Shown piece by piece: positions 27,140-35,563 of a stretch of DNA of 64,000 nt. The notes under the pieces are model-generated. The model was not told the DNA's origin. It saw only the letters and a list, made by a program, of their open reading frames with translations, and ran no database searches. This DNA is from Ramlibacter paludis. Lineage in GTDB: Bacteria > Pseudomonadota > Gammaproteobacteria > Burkholderiales > Burkholderiaceae_C. A program made the position numbers and the translations under genes. Position 1 is the stretch's first letter, and every line of letters starts with the position of its first letter. The stretch lies in NCBI RefSeq assembly GCF_022012305.1, contig NZ_JAKLTM010000010.1, positions 28,400 through 92,399 on the forward strand. The letters run 5' to 3'.

Positions 27140-27654
27140 TCATGCGTCCCGGGCAGGCGCTGCTGCTGCCGGCCAATCCCCTCTTCATCTGGTTCAGCCT
27201 CATCTTCGCGATGATGCTGAACATGCTGCCGGTTGGCCGGCTGCCCTGGATGCCGGACTTCCTGGCCGTCGGCCTGGTGTTCTGGAGCGTCCACCAGCCG
27301 CGCCGCATCGGCGTGGTCGCGGCCTTCCTGTTCGGTCTCGCCATCGACGTGCACCAGGCCTCCCTGCTGGGCCAGCACGCGCTGGCCTACACGACGCTGA
27401 GCTTCTTCGCGATCACCATCCACCGCCGCCTGCTGTGGTTCAAGGTACCGTCGCAGGCGGTGCAGGTGCTGCCGCTGTTCGTGGCGGCGCATGCGATCGA
27501 GGTGGCGATCCGTTTGCTGGCTGGCGGGGCCTATCCAGGCCCGACCCTCCTGCTGGCGCCCGTGTTGGAAGCCGCGCTGTGGCCTGTCGTGAGTGTTCTT
27601 TTACTGTTGCCACAACGCAGGGCGCCCGATCCGGATGAAAATCGCCCCTTGTGA
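27136..27654 (+). CDS. mreD: Rod-shape-determining protein MreD
   Basis: A 172-residue inner-membrane protein with five or six hydrophobic segments, a member of the elongasome with MreC and PBP2. Family-type elements: 'NPLFIWFSLIFAMMLNMLPVGRLPWMPDFLAVGLVFWSVHQPRRIGVVAAFLFGLAIDVHQASLLGQHALAYTTLSFFAI', including the conserved Gly-x-x-x-Asp ('GLAIDV') and 'GQHAL'. Start at 27136 overlaps the mreC stop; its own stop overlaps the GTG start of mrdA (GTGA). Confidence 0.93.
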   Translation: MIMRPGQALLLPANPLFIWFSLIFAMMLNMLPVGRLPWMPDFLAVGLVFWSVHQPRRIGVVAAFLFGLAIDVHQASLLGQHALAYTTLSFFAITIHRRLLWFKVPSQAVQVLPLFVAAHAIEVAIRLLAGGAYPGPTLLLAPVLEAALWPVVSVLLLLPQRRAPDPDENRPL

Positions 27655-29978
27655 CCGAACTTAGAAACGTCGAACAAGACCTGTCGCGTTTCCGCGGCCG
27701 GATCCTGGCGGCCAGCGCGGCGGTGCTCGTCTGCTTCCTGCTGCTGACCGCGCGCCTGGTCTACCTGCAGGTGGTGCGCCACCAGGACCTGGACGAGCAG
27801 GCCGAGGCCAACCGCACGGCCATCGTGCCCATCGTTCCCAACCGCGGCCTGATCCTCGACCGCAACGGCATCGTCCTCGCGACCAACTACTCGGCCTACA
27901 CGCTGGAGATCACGCCCTCGCGCCTGGTCCGCCCGCTGGACCAGGTGGTCGACGAACTCGCGCAGGTGATCGAGATCCAGACGCGCGACAAGCGCCGCTT
28001 CAAGAAGCTGCTGGAGGAAAGCAAGAGCATCGACTCGCTGCCGATCCGCACCAAGCTCACCGACGAAGAGGTCGCGCGCTTCGCCGCGCAGCGCTTCCGT
28101 TTCCCCGGCGTGGAAATCAAGGCGCGCCTGTTCCGCAACTATCCCTGGGGCGAGCTCGCCAGCCACGCCATCGGCTACATCGGCCGCATCAACCAGTCTG
28201 AGAAGAAGCAGATGGAGGACTGGCCGGAAGACGAGCAGTCCAACTACCGCGGCACCGAATACATCGGCAAGCTCGGCGTGGAGCAGAGCTTCGAGCAGCA
28301 GCTGCACGGCGTGACCGGCGTCGAGCAGGTCGAGACCTCGGCCGGCGGCCGGGCGGTGCGCAAGCTGGCCAGCACGCCCGCGACGCCGGGCAACACGGTG
28401 AAGCTGGCGCTCGACATCAAGCTGCAGAAGCTGGTCGAGGACCTGTACGGCGACCGGCGCGGCGCGATGGTGGCGCTGGACCCGAAGACCGGCGAGATCC
28501 TGGCCTTCGTCAGCAAGCCCACCTTCGACCCCAACCTGTTCGTCGACGGCATCGACCAGGAGAACTGGTCGCTGCTGAACGATTCGCTCGACAAGCCACT
28601 GCTGAACCGCGCCCTGCGCGGCACCTATCCGCCCGGCTCGACCTACAAGCCTTTCATGGCGCTCGCCGCCCTGGAGACCGGCAAGCGCCGGCCCGAGCAG
28701 GCGATCAGCGACCCGGGCTACTTCTGGTTCGGCAACCACAAGTTCCGCGACGACAAGGAAGGCGGCCACGGCACCGTGGACATGTACCGCTCCATCGTGC
28801 AGTCGTGCGACACCTACTACTACATCCTCGCCAACGACATGGGCGTGGACCTGATCCACGAGCAGTTGTCGCACTTCGGCTTCGGCGAGATCACCGGCAT
28901 CGACATCCAGGGCGAATCGCGCGGCCTGCTGCCGTCGACCGAATGGAAGCGCAAGGCCTACCGCAAGGCGGAGCAGCAGAAGTGGTATGCCGGCGAAACC
29001 ATCTCGCTGGGCATCGGCCAGGGCTACAACAACTTCACCATGCTGCAGATCGCCAACGCGACCGGCACCGTGGCCAACGCGCAGGGCGCGCGCATGAAGC
29101 CGCACCTGGTGAAGGAAGTGATCGACGTCACCAGCCGCGAAATCAAGCCGGTGGCGCCGGAGCAGATGGGCCAGCTGACCGCCAAGCCGGAGAACCTCGC
29201 CATCATCCGCAAGGCGCTGGTGGGCGTGAACATCGAGGGCACCTCGGCCGCCGCGTTCAAAGGGGCGGCCTACTCGAGCGGCGGCAAGACCGGTACGGCG
29301 CAGGTGCTGACCATCGCGCAGGGCGCCAAGTACAACGCCTCGCAGCTCGACGAGCGCCACCGCGACCACGCGCTTTACATGGCCTATGCGCCGGCCGAAG
29401 ACCCGAAGATCGCCATCGCGATGGTGGTGGAGAACGCGGGTTTCGGCGCCGCCAACGCCGCGCCGATCGCGCGCCGCGCCTTCGACTACTACCTGCTCGG
29501 CCTGTACCCCAGCGAGGAAGACATGGCCGCAGTGCGCCAGGGCAAGGCCACCACGCCGATCGGCACGCCGCGCCAGGCGGCCGATGTGGCCTGGCCGCTG
29601 CCGGGCAACAACGGGGCCGGCGGCGCCCAGCCCGCGATGCCGGCGGCCTCGTCGGCCTCGGCGGCGCTGGCGTCCGCCTCGGCTGCGTCCAGGCCCGCTT
29701 CCGCCGCCCTGGCATCGAGCAAGCCCGCCTCCGCGGCAGTGGCCGTTGCGGCGGCAACGGTGCCGACCGAAGCGGTCCGGCCCGTGACCTCGACCAGCAT
29801 CCATCCGGCGTATGCACAAGCAGTGGCCGCCGCCCAGGCGGCGAGTGCGGCCGCTTCCGCGCCCGCAGCGCCTGCCTTGCCCGCGCCGGTGCCGGCTCCG
29901 GTGGCTTCGGCGCCGGCAGCACCTCCTTCGCGCCCGGCTTCCGCCGCGCACGCCGCGGCTAGCGCGAAGAAACGTTAG
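27651..29978 (+). CDS. mrdA: Penicillin-binding protein 2, elongation transpeptidase
   Basis: A 775-residue class B PBP cross-linking lateral-wall peptidoglycan. One membrane helix (residues ~20-42), a pedestal domain ('VPIVPNRGLILDRNGIVLATNYSAYTLEI'), then the transpeptidase: SxxK nucleophile S330-T-Y-K333 in 'GTYPPGSTYKPFMALAAL', SxN-equivalent S385-C-D, and K546-T-G in 'SGGKTGTAQVL'. The common length is 600-650; here an extra ~110-residue tail of almost only Ala, Ser and Pro (from about residue 660) follows. GTG start overlaps the mreD stop. The last 20 bases overlap the convergent hydrolase gene. rodA is not seen after it. Confidence 0.94.
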   Translation: MTELRNVEQDLSRFRGRILAASAAVLVCFLLLTARLVYLQVVRHQDLDEQAEANRTAIVPIVPNRGLILDRNGIVLATNYSAYTLEITPSRLVRPLDQVVDELAQVIEIQTRDKRRFKKLLEESKSIDSLPIRTKLTDEEVARFAAQRFRFPGVEIKARLFRNYPWGELASHAIGYIGRINQSEKKQMEDWPEDEQSNYRGTEYIGKLGVEQSFEQQLHGVTGVEQVETSAGGRAVRKLASTPATPGNTVKLALDIKLQKLVEDLYGDRRGAMVALDPKTGEILAFVSKPTFDPNLFVDGIDQENWSLLNDSLDKPLLNRALRGTYPPGSTYKPFMALAALETGKRRPEQAISDPGYFWFGNHKFRDDKEGGHGTVDMYRSIVQSCDTYYYILANDMGVDLIHEQLSHFGFGEITGIDIQGESRGLLPSTEWKRKAYRKAEQQKWYAGETISLGIGQGYNNFTMLQIANATGTVANAQGARMKPHLVKEVIDVTSREIKPVAPEQMGQLTAKPENLAIIRKALVGVNIEGTSAAAFKGAAYSSGGKTGTAQVLTIAQGAKYNASQLDERHRDHALYMAYAPAEDPKIAIAMVVENAGFGAANAAPIARRAFDYYLLGLYPSEEDMAAVRQGKATTPIGTPRQAADVAWPLPGNNGAGGAQPAMPAASSASAALASASAASRPASAALASSKPASAAVAVAAATVPTEAVRPVTSTSIHPAYAQAVAAAQAASAAASAPAAPALPAPVPAPVASAPAAPPSRPASAAHAAASAKKR

Positions 29979-30936
29979 CCAGCAGCCACGGCCCGACCGC
30001 ATCGGGCAGGTCGAAGATGTGGCCCGGGAAGCTGCCACCCGGAAAGCCGCAGTGCCCGCCGTGCTCGGGCTGCCAAAGCGTCACATAGCTTCCCACTTCG
30101 CGCGCCTTGGGCAGGCTCTCCGGCGGGATGAAGGGGTCGTTGCGCGGGTTCACGGCCAGCGCCGGCACCCGGATGCTCTCCAGGTGCGGCAGCGCCGAAG
30201 CCTGGGTCCAGTAGTCGGTCGTGCTGTTGAAGCCGTGCACCGGCGCCGTGAACACCTTGTCGAATTCGTAGATGTCGCGCACGGCCACCATCGCCTCGCG
30301 GTCGAAGATGCCCGGGTGGTCGTTCCACTTACGCAGCGCCTTGGGCTTGAGCACGCGCAGGAACATCGTCGTGTAGACCAGCCGGTTGAAGCCGCGGCCG
30401 ATGGCGTGGCCGGCGGCGATCATGTCGAGCGGCGAACAGACCGACGCGATGGCATCGACCAGCCGCGCCGCGTCTTCCTGCACTTCGCCGGCCCAGCGCA
30501 TCAGCGCATTGCCGCCCAGCGACACGCCCACCGCGACGATGGGGCCAGCATGCCGCTCGCGCAGCCGCTTCAGGATCCAGTCGACCTCTTCGTAGTCGCC
30601 CGAGTGGTAGGCGCGCGGGGCCAGGTTGAGCTCGCCGCTGCAGCCGCGGAAGTGCGGCACCACGTAGCGGATGCCTTGTGCCGCGGCGAAGTCGGCAAAG
30701 GACTCGGCGTAGTGGCTGTGCGACGAACCCTCCAGGCCGTGGAAGAGAACCAGCAGCGTGTTGCTGCGCACCGGCGCGGTCAGCCAGTCGAGGTCGAGGA
30801 AGTCACCGTCGGGCGTGGTCCAGCGTTCGCGCCGGTACTCGGGCGTCGGACCCCGGGTGCGCCGCGACCACAGCGCCGGCCAGATGGTCTGGGCGTTTCC
30901 GCCGGGCAGCCACCAGGGCGCCCGGTAGGCCTGCAT
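29959..30936 (-). CDS. YheT/EMB8-type alpha/beta hydrolase
   Basis: A 325-residue hydrolase of the YheT/ABHD family. Start block 'YRAPWWLPGGNAQTIWPALW' is diagnostic; then the oxyanion region 'LLVLFHGLEGSSHSHYAESFADFAA', 'HFRGCSGELNLAPRAYHSGDYEEVDW', nucleophile elbow 'VAVGVSLGGNALMRWAGE', acid in 'NPRNDPFIPPESLP' and the catalytic His in 'EHGGHCGFPGG'. Substrate unknown (esterase or thioesterase activity). ATG 30936 lies 8 bases after the stop of the NTF2-like gene; a TTG at 30948 is a less likely start. Overlaps the PBP2 tail on the other strand by 20 bases. Confidence 0.9.
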   Translation of the reverse strand: MQAYRAPWWLPGGNAQTIWPALWSRRTRGPTPEYRRERWTTPDGDFLDLDWLTAPVRSNTLLVLFHGLEGSSHSHYAESFADFAAAQGIRYVVPHFRGCSGELNLAPRAYHSGDYEEVDWILKRLRERHAGPIVAVGVSLGGNALMRWAGEVQEDAARLVDAIASVCSPLDMIAAGHAIGRGFNRLVYTTMFLRVLKPKALRKWNDHPGIFDREAMVAVRDIYEFDKVFTAPVHGFNSTTDYWTQASALPHLESIRVPALAVNPRNDPFIPPESLPKAREVGSYVTLWQPEHGGHCGFPGGSFPGHIFDLPDAVGPWLLANVSSR

Positions 30937-30944
30937 CGCGGGCG

Positions 30945-31397
30945 TCAATGGAGCACCGACGGCGCGTCGGACACTTCCTGGATCTCGCTCGTCGTTCCAG
31001 GGCTGGCATGGTGGGCCACCAGGCGCCAGCCCTGCGCCGTGCGGTGGTAGACATTGGTGGCGATCACCCAGGCTTGCGTCGGGCCCTTGGCCGTCAGCAC
31101 TTCCACGCGCTCCAGCACGTTGTGCACGCTGCTGGCCATGGATTCGGTCTTGCGCACCCGCTCGGGCCAGGCCCGCACGGCGCCGCCGTTGGCGAACATC
31201 GCCTCGAAGGTCGCGCGAATGGCGGTGGCGCCCACCACGCGCGGCCCGCCGGGGTGGATGCAGAAGATGTCGTCCTCGTCGGCCCAGCAGGCCATCAGCT
31301 TGTCGATGTCGCCGTTCTGCAACGCTGCATAGAAGGCGGCTTCGATGTCGTCTGCATCGCCTTCGAGGCTGGCGGCCTGGAGCTTGGACTTGCGCAT
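30945..31397 (-). CDS. NTF2-like / SnoaL-type small protein
   Basis: A 150-residue protein with the NTF2-like cone fold pattern: 'DADDIEAAFYAALQNGDIDKLMACWADEDDIFCIHPGGPRVVGATAIRATFEAMF' and 'VIATNVYHRTAQGWRLVAHHASPG'. This fold serves as a small enzyme or ligand pocket; the 'W.DDDdi.ciHPgG' style is common in uncharacterised proteobacterial members. No catalytic assignment is possible. I chose ATG 31397; a TTG seven codons upstream would also keep the frame. It probably forms an operon with the Rossmann protein before it (27-base gap) and the hydrolase after it. Confidence 0.82.
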   Translation of the reverse strand: MRKSKLQAASLEGDADDIEAAFYAALQNGDIDKLMACWADEDDIFCIHPGGPRVVGATAIRATFEAMFANGGAVRAWPERVRKTESMASSVHNVLERVEVLTAKGPTQAWVIATNVYHRTAQGWRLVAHHASPGTTSEIQEVSDAPSVLH

Positions 31398-31424
31398 GGG
31401 TTGCGGCGATTGTGCCAAGAATCT

Positions 31425-32165
31425 TCAGCGCAGCCAGTCGCGCGCGATCGCTTCTGTGTCGCCCTGCGACGCCTGCCACACCAGTTCCGGCGCGGCGACG
31501 TGGATGCCGGGCGGCGCATGCCGCAGCGACGCCGCCAGCAGTTGCGCCACCTTCGAAGCCCTCGGCGGCTGTTCGCTGGAAGGAATCATGTACTGGAAGA
31601 CGCCCAGCATCCAGTGCGCGAGCCGCGCCGGCACGTGCGGGTGGCGGACCGCGCCCGGCGCCTGCGCCGACCGCAGCAGCAGGAAGCGGTCGAATCCCAG
31701 GGCAGCGACGGCCTGTTCGTCCAGGGTGGCCAGTCCCCGCTTCAAGGCCTCGGGCAAGCGGCCCGGCGCATGCGGCAGCACCACGGCCAGCGTGCGGACG
31801 TCGCCGGCGCGCAGCCAGCGCGCCAGGGCGACGAGTTGCTCCGGCGTGGGTGTCCACAGCGCGCGCTCGCGGTCGTAGAACAGGCGCGGCGGGTCGAACA
31901 GCACCACCGCCACGTCCGCGGCGGCCGCCGGCCAGTCGGCCGGATCGTCCGAAGGCACCACGCGGGTCTGCACGCCGCGCAGTCCATCGCGGATCGGCTC
32001 GCGCGCCAGCACTTGGGTGGAGCCGTACCCGTCCGATCCGACCAGCCGCCGCAACACTTCGTTGCCGAGGGCGCCGGTGGCACCAGCGATGAGCAGCCGC
32101 GGCTTGGCCACGGAAGGGCTGCGACGGGCGGCGGCCTGCAGCACTTGAAGCGGGTCCTGAACCAT
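31425..32165 (-). CDS. Rossmann-fold NAD(P)-binding protein (NAD-dependent epimerase-like)
   Basis: A 246-residue protein with the dinucleotide-binding loop 'PRLLIAGATGALGNEVLRRL' (GxxGxxG form GATGALG, about residues 27-33) and a following 'TQVLAREP' strand, as in atypical short-chain dehydrogenases / NmrA-like proteins. The catalytic YxxxK is not obvious, so it may be a redox sensor or a non-catalytic member. About 20 residues precede the fold; a GTG at 32111 ('VAKPRLL') is an alternative start, since no good ribosome-binding site is seen for the ATG. Divergent from the LemA operon, with 52 bases between. Confidence 0.75.
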   Translation of the reverse strand: MVQDPLQVLQAAARRSPSVAKPRLLIAGATGALGNEVLRRLVGSDGYGSTQVLAREPIRDGLRGVQTRVVPSDDPADWPAAAADVAVVLFDPPRLFYDRERALWTPTPEQLVALARWLRAGDVRTLAVVLPHAPGRLPEALKRGLATLDEQAVAALGFDRFLLLRSAQAPGAVRHPHVPARLAHWMLGVFQYMIPSSEQPPRASKVAQLLAASLRHAPPGIHVAAPELVWQASQGDTEAIARDWLR

Positions 32166-32217
32166 CCCATCTATGCTACCGTTGCGCCCGATTCGCCTAG
32201 GAAGGATGGTTCGAAGA

Positions 32218-32853
32218 ATGAAAAGATGGCTGTTGATCCTGGTGTCCGTGCTGGCCCTGTCCGGCTGCGGCTACAACGAATTCCAGAAGCTCGACGAGCA
32301 GACCAAGTCGGCCTGGAGCGAAGTCCTCAACCAGTACCAGCGGCGTGCCGACCTGGTGCCCAACCTGGTGGCCACCGTCAAGGGCGAGGCCAGCTTCGAG
32401 CAGGACACGCTGACCAAGGTGATCGAGGCGCGCGCCAAGGCCACCGCGGTGCAGGTGACGCCCGAGACGCTGAACAACCCCGAGGCCTTCCAGAAGTTCC
32501 AGCAGGCGCAGGGCGAGCTGTCCAGCGCGCTGTCGCGGCTGCTGGTGGTGAGCGAACGCTACCCGGACCTGAAGGCGAACAAGGCGTTCAGCGACCTGCG
32601 CGTGCAGCTCGAAGGCACCGAGAACCGCATCACGGTGGCGCGCAACCGTTACATCCAGGCCGTGCAGCAGTACAACGTGCTGGCGCGCAGCTTCCCGACC
32701 AACCTGACGGCGATGGTCTTCCACTACGAGCCCAAGCCGAGCTTCACCGTGCAGAACGAAGCGCAGATCTCCGTTCCGCCCTCGGTGGACTTCAGCAAGC
32801 CGATGGCCGCGCCTTCGCCCAGCGCGCCGGCCAGCACGACCCTGACCCGTTGA
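32218..32853 (+). CDS. LemA-family lipoprotein
   Basis: A 211-residue LemA family member. The N-terminus 'MKRWLLILVSVLALSGCGYNEF' has a lipobox (LSGC), so it is probably lipidated and exported. The LemA core is clear: 'LDEQTKSAWSEVLNQYQRRADLVPNLVATVKG', 'FQQAQGELSSALSRLLVVSERYPDLKANKAFSDLRVQLEGTENRITVARNRYIQAVQQYNVLARSFP'. A helical bundle with a Pro/Ala-rich tail. LemA and TPM-domain genes are often paired; function is poorly known, possibly envelope stress. Start 32218 is chosen for the lipoprotein signal; GTG/ATG options lie just upstream. First of three co-directional genes. Confidence 0.9.
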   Translation: MKRWLLILVSVLALSGCGYNEFQKLDEQTKSAWSEVLNQYQRRADLVPNLVATVKGEASFEQDTLTKVIEARAKATAVQVTPETLNNPEAFQKFQQAQGELSSALSRLLVVSERYPDLKANKAFSDLRVQLEGTENRITVARNRYIQAVQQYNVLARSFPTNLTAMVFHYEPKPSFTVQNEAQISVPPSVDFSKPMAAPSPSAPASTTLTR

Positions 32854-32857
32854 TGGT

Positions 32858-33763
32858 TTGAAGCGCGCCCTCGCCCTCCTCCTGCTCGCCGCCGCCTGGC
32901 TGCTCGTGGCGGCGCAGGACGTGCTGCCCGTGCCGGCGCTCACCGCGCGGGTGATCGACCAGACCGGCACGCTCGACGCTATCCAGCGCCAGGGCCTGGA
33001 AGAAAAGCTGGCGGCCTTCGAGCAGAAGAAGGGTTCGCAGATGGTGGTGCTGCTGGTCCCCACCACGCAGCCGGAAGACATAGCCAGCTACGCCAACCGC
33101 GTCGGCAACGCCTGGAAGATCGGGCGCAAGGGCGTGGGCGACGGCATCCTGGTGATCGTCGCCAAGAACGACCGGGCGGCACGCATCGAAGTCGCCAAGA
33201 CGCTCGAAGGCGCGGTGCCCGACCTGGCGGCCAAGCGGATCATCGACGACGCGATGCTGCCGCGCTTTCGCGCCGACGACTACGCGGGCGGCCTGCAGGC
33301 CACGGTGGACCAGCTGATCGCGCGCGTGACCGGCGAAGCGCTGCCCGCGCCGCCGGCGCCGACCCAGGCGCAGCGGCCCAGCGCCAAATCCGGCTTCGAC
33401 TGGTTCGACCTGGCGATCTTCCTGTTCTTCGCCGTGCCCATCGCCGGCGGCGTGCTGCGCGGCATCTTCGGCCGCAAGCTCGGCTCGCTGGTCACGGGCG
33501 GCGGCGTCGGCTTCATCGCGATGCTGATCACGTCCAGTATGGTGGTGGCCGGCATCGCCGGCTTCATCGCGCTGCTGTTCTCGCTGCTCTCGGGCGGCGG
33601 CGGCATGCTGGGCGGCGGCCGCCGTGGCGGGCCGGTGTTCCTGCCGGGCGGCTTCGGCGGCGGCGGGGGGGGTGGCTGGGGCGGCGGCGGCGGGGGCGGC
33701 GGCGGTTTCAGCTCCGGCGGCGGCGGCGATTTCGGGGGCGGCGGCGCCTCGGGGAACTGGTGA
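32858..33763 (+). CDS. TPM-domain (YgcG family) membrane protein with Gly-rich tail
   Basis: A 301-residue protein: signal sequence ('RALALLLLAAAWLLVAAQ'), TPM domain ('PALTARVIDQTGTLDAIQRQGLEEKLAAFEQKKGSQMVVLLVPTTQPEDIASYANRVGNAWKIGRKGVGDGILVIVAKNDR', residues ~25-150), two or three membrane segments (~185-250) and a final ~50 residues almost all Gly with Ser and Trp. This is the usual bacterial YgcG architecture. TPM domains are linked to photosystem II repair in plants; the bacterial role is unclear. The start appears to be TTG at 32858, four bases after the LemA stop. Its stop overlaps the next ATG (TGATG). Confidence 0.87.
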   Translation: MKRALALLLLAAAWLLVAAQDVLPVPALTARVIDQTGTLDAIQRQGLEEKLAAFEQKKGSQMVVLLVPTTQPEDIASYANRVGNAWKIGRKGVGDGILVIVAKNDRAARIEVAKTLEGAVPDLAAKRIIDDAMLPRFRADDYAGGLQATVDQLIARVTGEALPAPPAPTQAQRPSAKSGFDWFDLAIFLFFAVPIAGGVLRGIFGRKLGSLVTGGGVGFIAMLITSSMVVAGIAGFIALLFSLLSGGGGMLGGGRRGGPVFLPGGFGGGGGGGWGGGGGGGGGFSSGGGGDFGGGGASGNW

Positions 33764-34272
33764 TGCTGCAACGCCTGAAACGCATCTTCCGGCACCGCTG
33801 GCTCGACGAGGCCGATACGCGGCGGGCGATTCCGCCGGCCCTGTCCGAACAATTGGCGCGCCGCGTGGCCGCCAGCGAACGGCGCCACTCCGGCGAGGTG
33901 CGCTTCTACATCGAAGCCGGCCTGCCCATGAGCTACCTCTGGCAGGACCTGACGCCACGCGATCGCGCCGTGGCGATGTTCAGCAAGCTGCGGGTGTGGG
34001 ACACCGCGCAGAACAACGGCGTGCTGATCTACCTGCTGCTGGCCGAACACGCCATCGAGATCGTGGCCGACCGCGGCCTCGATGCCCACGTCGGCCCGCA
34101 GCAATGGGCCGAGATCGTCGGGCGCATGGGCGCTGCCTTCAAGGAAGGCCGCTTCGAGGACGGGCTGACGCAGGCGCTGGAGGAGGTGTCGGCGCTGCTG
34201 GTGCAGCATTTCCCGGTGGACCCGGGCGCGCCGAACGCGAACGAGTTGCCGGACGAGCCGGTGCTGGGCTAG
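33763..34272 (+). CDS. TPM-domain soluble protein
   Basis: A 169-residue second TPM-family protein: 'LSEQLARRVAASERRHSGEVRFYIEAGLPMSYLWQDLTPRDRAVAMFSKLRVWDTAQNNGVLIYLLLAEHAIEIVADRGLDAHVGPQQWAEIVGRM'. There is no signal peptide or membrane helix, so it probably acts in the cytoplasm or with its membrane paralogue. It completes the LemA-TPM-TPM operon; start ATG overlaps the previous TGA. Its TAG stop lies in a perfect inverted repeat shared with the convergent gene. Confidence 0.87.
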   Translation: MLQRLKRIFRHRWLDEADTRRAIPPALSEQLARRVAASERRHSGEVRFYIEAGLPMSYLWQDLTPRDRAVAMFSKLRVWDTAQNNGVLIYLLLAEHAIEIVADRGLDAHVGPQQWAEIVGRMGAAFKEGRFEDGLTQALEEVSALLVQHFPVDPGAPNANELPDEPVLG

Positions 34273-34309
34273 GAGCCTGGGCGGCAGAGAAACGGGCCGA
34301 GGCTCCTAG
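34269..34309. terminator. Inverted repeat CTAGGAGCC...GGCTCCTAG between convergent stops
   Basis: Nine-base arms at 34269-34277 and 34301-34309 are perfectly complementary, with a 23-base loop. Each arm contains the stop codon of one of the two convergent genes. It would form the same stem on both transcripts and may act as a bidirectional, Rho-assisted or mRNA-end-protecting structure; there is no T-tract, so an intrinsic terminator is not certain. Confidence 0.4.
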
Positions 34310-35406
34310 TCCTTCACTTCGCCGTTCGGCTTGAGCAGCACCATGCTCACGTAACTGCCGCCATGCCGGAAGTTCGGCTTGAACTCCACGATGTAGCCGC
34401 CGGCATCGTAGTGCCCCAGCCCGGAAAGTGAACGGTGCAGCGACGCGCGCGTGAGGCCCGGGCCGGCGCGCTTCATGCCCTCGACCATCACCTTGGCGGC
34501 GATGCACGACTCGAGCGCGGTGACCGACATCGTTTCCTTCTGCCCCGAAGCCGTCCAGGCCTCGTTGCACTCGCGCACGACCGGCACGGTGTTGGAACGC
34601 GGGGTGGGCACGGTGATCGACATCGACACGCCGGTGGCCGCCGGACCGAGCGCCTTGGCGAGCTGCGTGGCGCCGGCGAAGGACAGGCTGGTCACCATGT
34701 AGGCCTTGTTGGCCGCCTTCAGCCGCTTGATCATCTGCGCGGCGGGCGCGTACAGCGTGGTCACCACCAGCACGTTGGGATCGGACGCGACCACCGCGTT
34801 GAAGTTGGCGTCGGTGATGTCGGCGTTGCGCTTGATCGCCACCGATACGGGCTGCTTGTTGAATTTCTTCAGCACCTCGGCCACGGTGTCGAAGTTCTGC
34901 TTGCCCACCGGGTCGTCGTAGTGCAGCACCGTCACGCGGGTCGAGCCCAGGTTGCCCCAGAAGTTGACGATCTTCTCGATCTCGTCCGCATAGGTCGAGC
35001 GCACGGTGTAGACGTACTCGTTCTGCTTGCGGATGGTGTCGGCGCCGGTGAAGGGCGCGAAGAACGGCACCTTGCCCTCGGCCACGGCCGGCATCGCCGG
35101 GATGCTGAGCGTGGACGAGGCATAGCCGAACAGGGCGACGACGTTGTCCTCGGTCACGAGCTTCTTCGTGTTCTCGGCCGACAGCTTGGTGTCGTTCTTG
35201 TCGTCCAGCGTCACCAGCTTCAGCTTGGCTCCGTTAACCCCGCCCGCGTCGTTGACCTTCTTGAAATAGGCGAGCGCGCCGTTGCGGATGTCGTTGCCCA
35301 GTTCGGCGTTGCCGCCGGAAAGCGGGGCCGACTGGCCGACGACGATGTCGGCCGCCCACGCGGACGCCGTGGCCGCAAGAAGCAGCAGGGAAAGCAGGAT
35401 GCGCAT
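34306..35406 (-). CDS. Branched-chain amino-acid-type ABC transporter substrate-binding protein
   Basis: A 366-residue periplasmic binding protein of the LivJ/ANF-receptor type (Peripla_BP_6). Signal peptide 'LLSLLLLAATASAWA'; then 'IVVGQSAPLSGGNAELGNDIRNGALAYFKKVNDAGGVNGAKLKLVTLDDKND', 'VALFGYASSTLSIPAMPAVAEGKVPFFAPFTGAD', 'YADEIEKIVNFW' and 'VTVLHYDDPVGKQNFDTVAEVLKKF'. Burkholderiales carry many such proteins; the ligand may be an amino acid, aromatic acid or amide. No permease or ATPase genes are adjacent, so it is an orphan receptor here. GGAGA precedes the ATG. Confidence 0.9.
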   Translation of the reverse strand: MRILLSLLLLAATASAWAADIVVGQSAPLSGGNAELGNDIRNGALAYFKKVNDAGGVNGAKLKLVTLDDKNDTKLSAENTKKLVTEDNVVALFGYASSTLSIPAMPAVAEGKVPFFAPFTGADTIRKQNEYVYTVRSTYADEIEKIVNFWGNLGSTRVTVLHYDDPVGKQNFDTVAEVLKKFNKQPVSVAIKRNADITDANFNAVVASDPNVLVVTTLYAPAAQMIKRLKAANKAYMVTSLSFAGATQLAKALGPAATGVSMSITVPTPRSNTVPVVRECNEAWTASGQKETMSVTALESCIAAKVMVEGMKRAGPGLTRASLHRSLSGLGHYDAGGYIVEFKPNFRHGGSYVSMVLLKPNGEVKD

Positions 35407-35563
35407 TGTTTGTCTCCGGACAAGAGATTAAGCCCGGCAGTGGGCGCCTGCCACCGGGTGGGACCCTTAGGGCTGCTGCCTCAGCCGTTGTAGGCGCACG
35501 CTGCCAGCAGCTTGCGGCGCGCGGGCAACCTGGCGCGGCCGCGGCCCGGGAGAATCGAGCGCC

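Noticed and set aside
27531..30038. Large antisense frame opposite mrdA
   Set aside because: Composition is typical of the complement of GC-rich codons and there is no homologous motif; mrdA motifs are complete on the plus strand.
33640..33760. Gly-coding GGC repeats as a DNA repeat element
   Set aside because: They encode the Gly-rich tail normal for this TPM-domain family, in frame and without a regular repeat unit.
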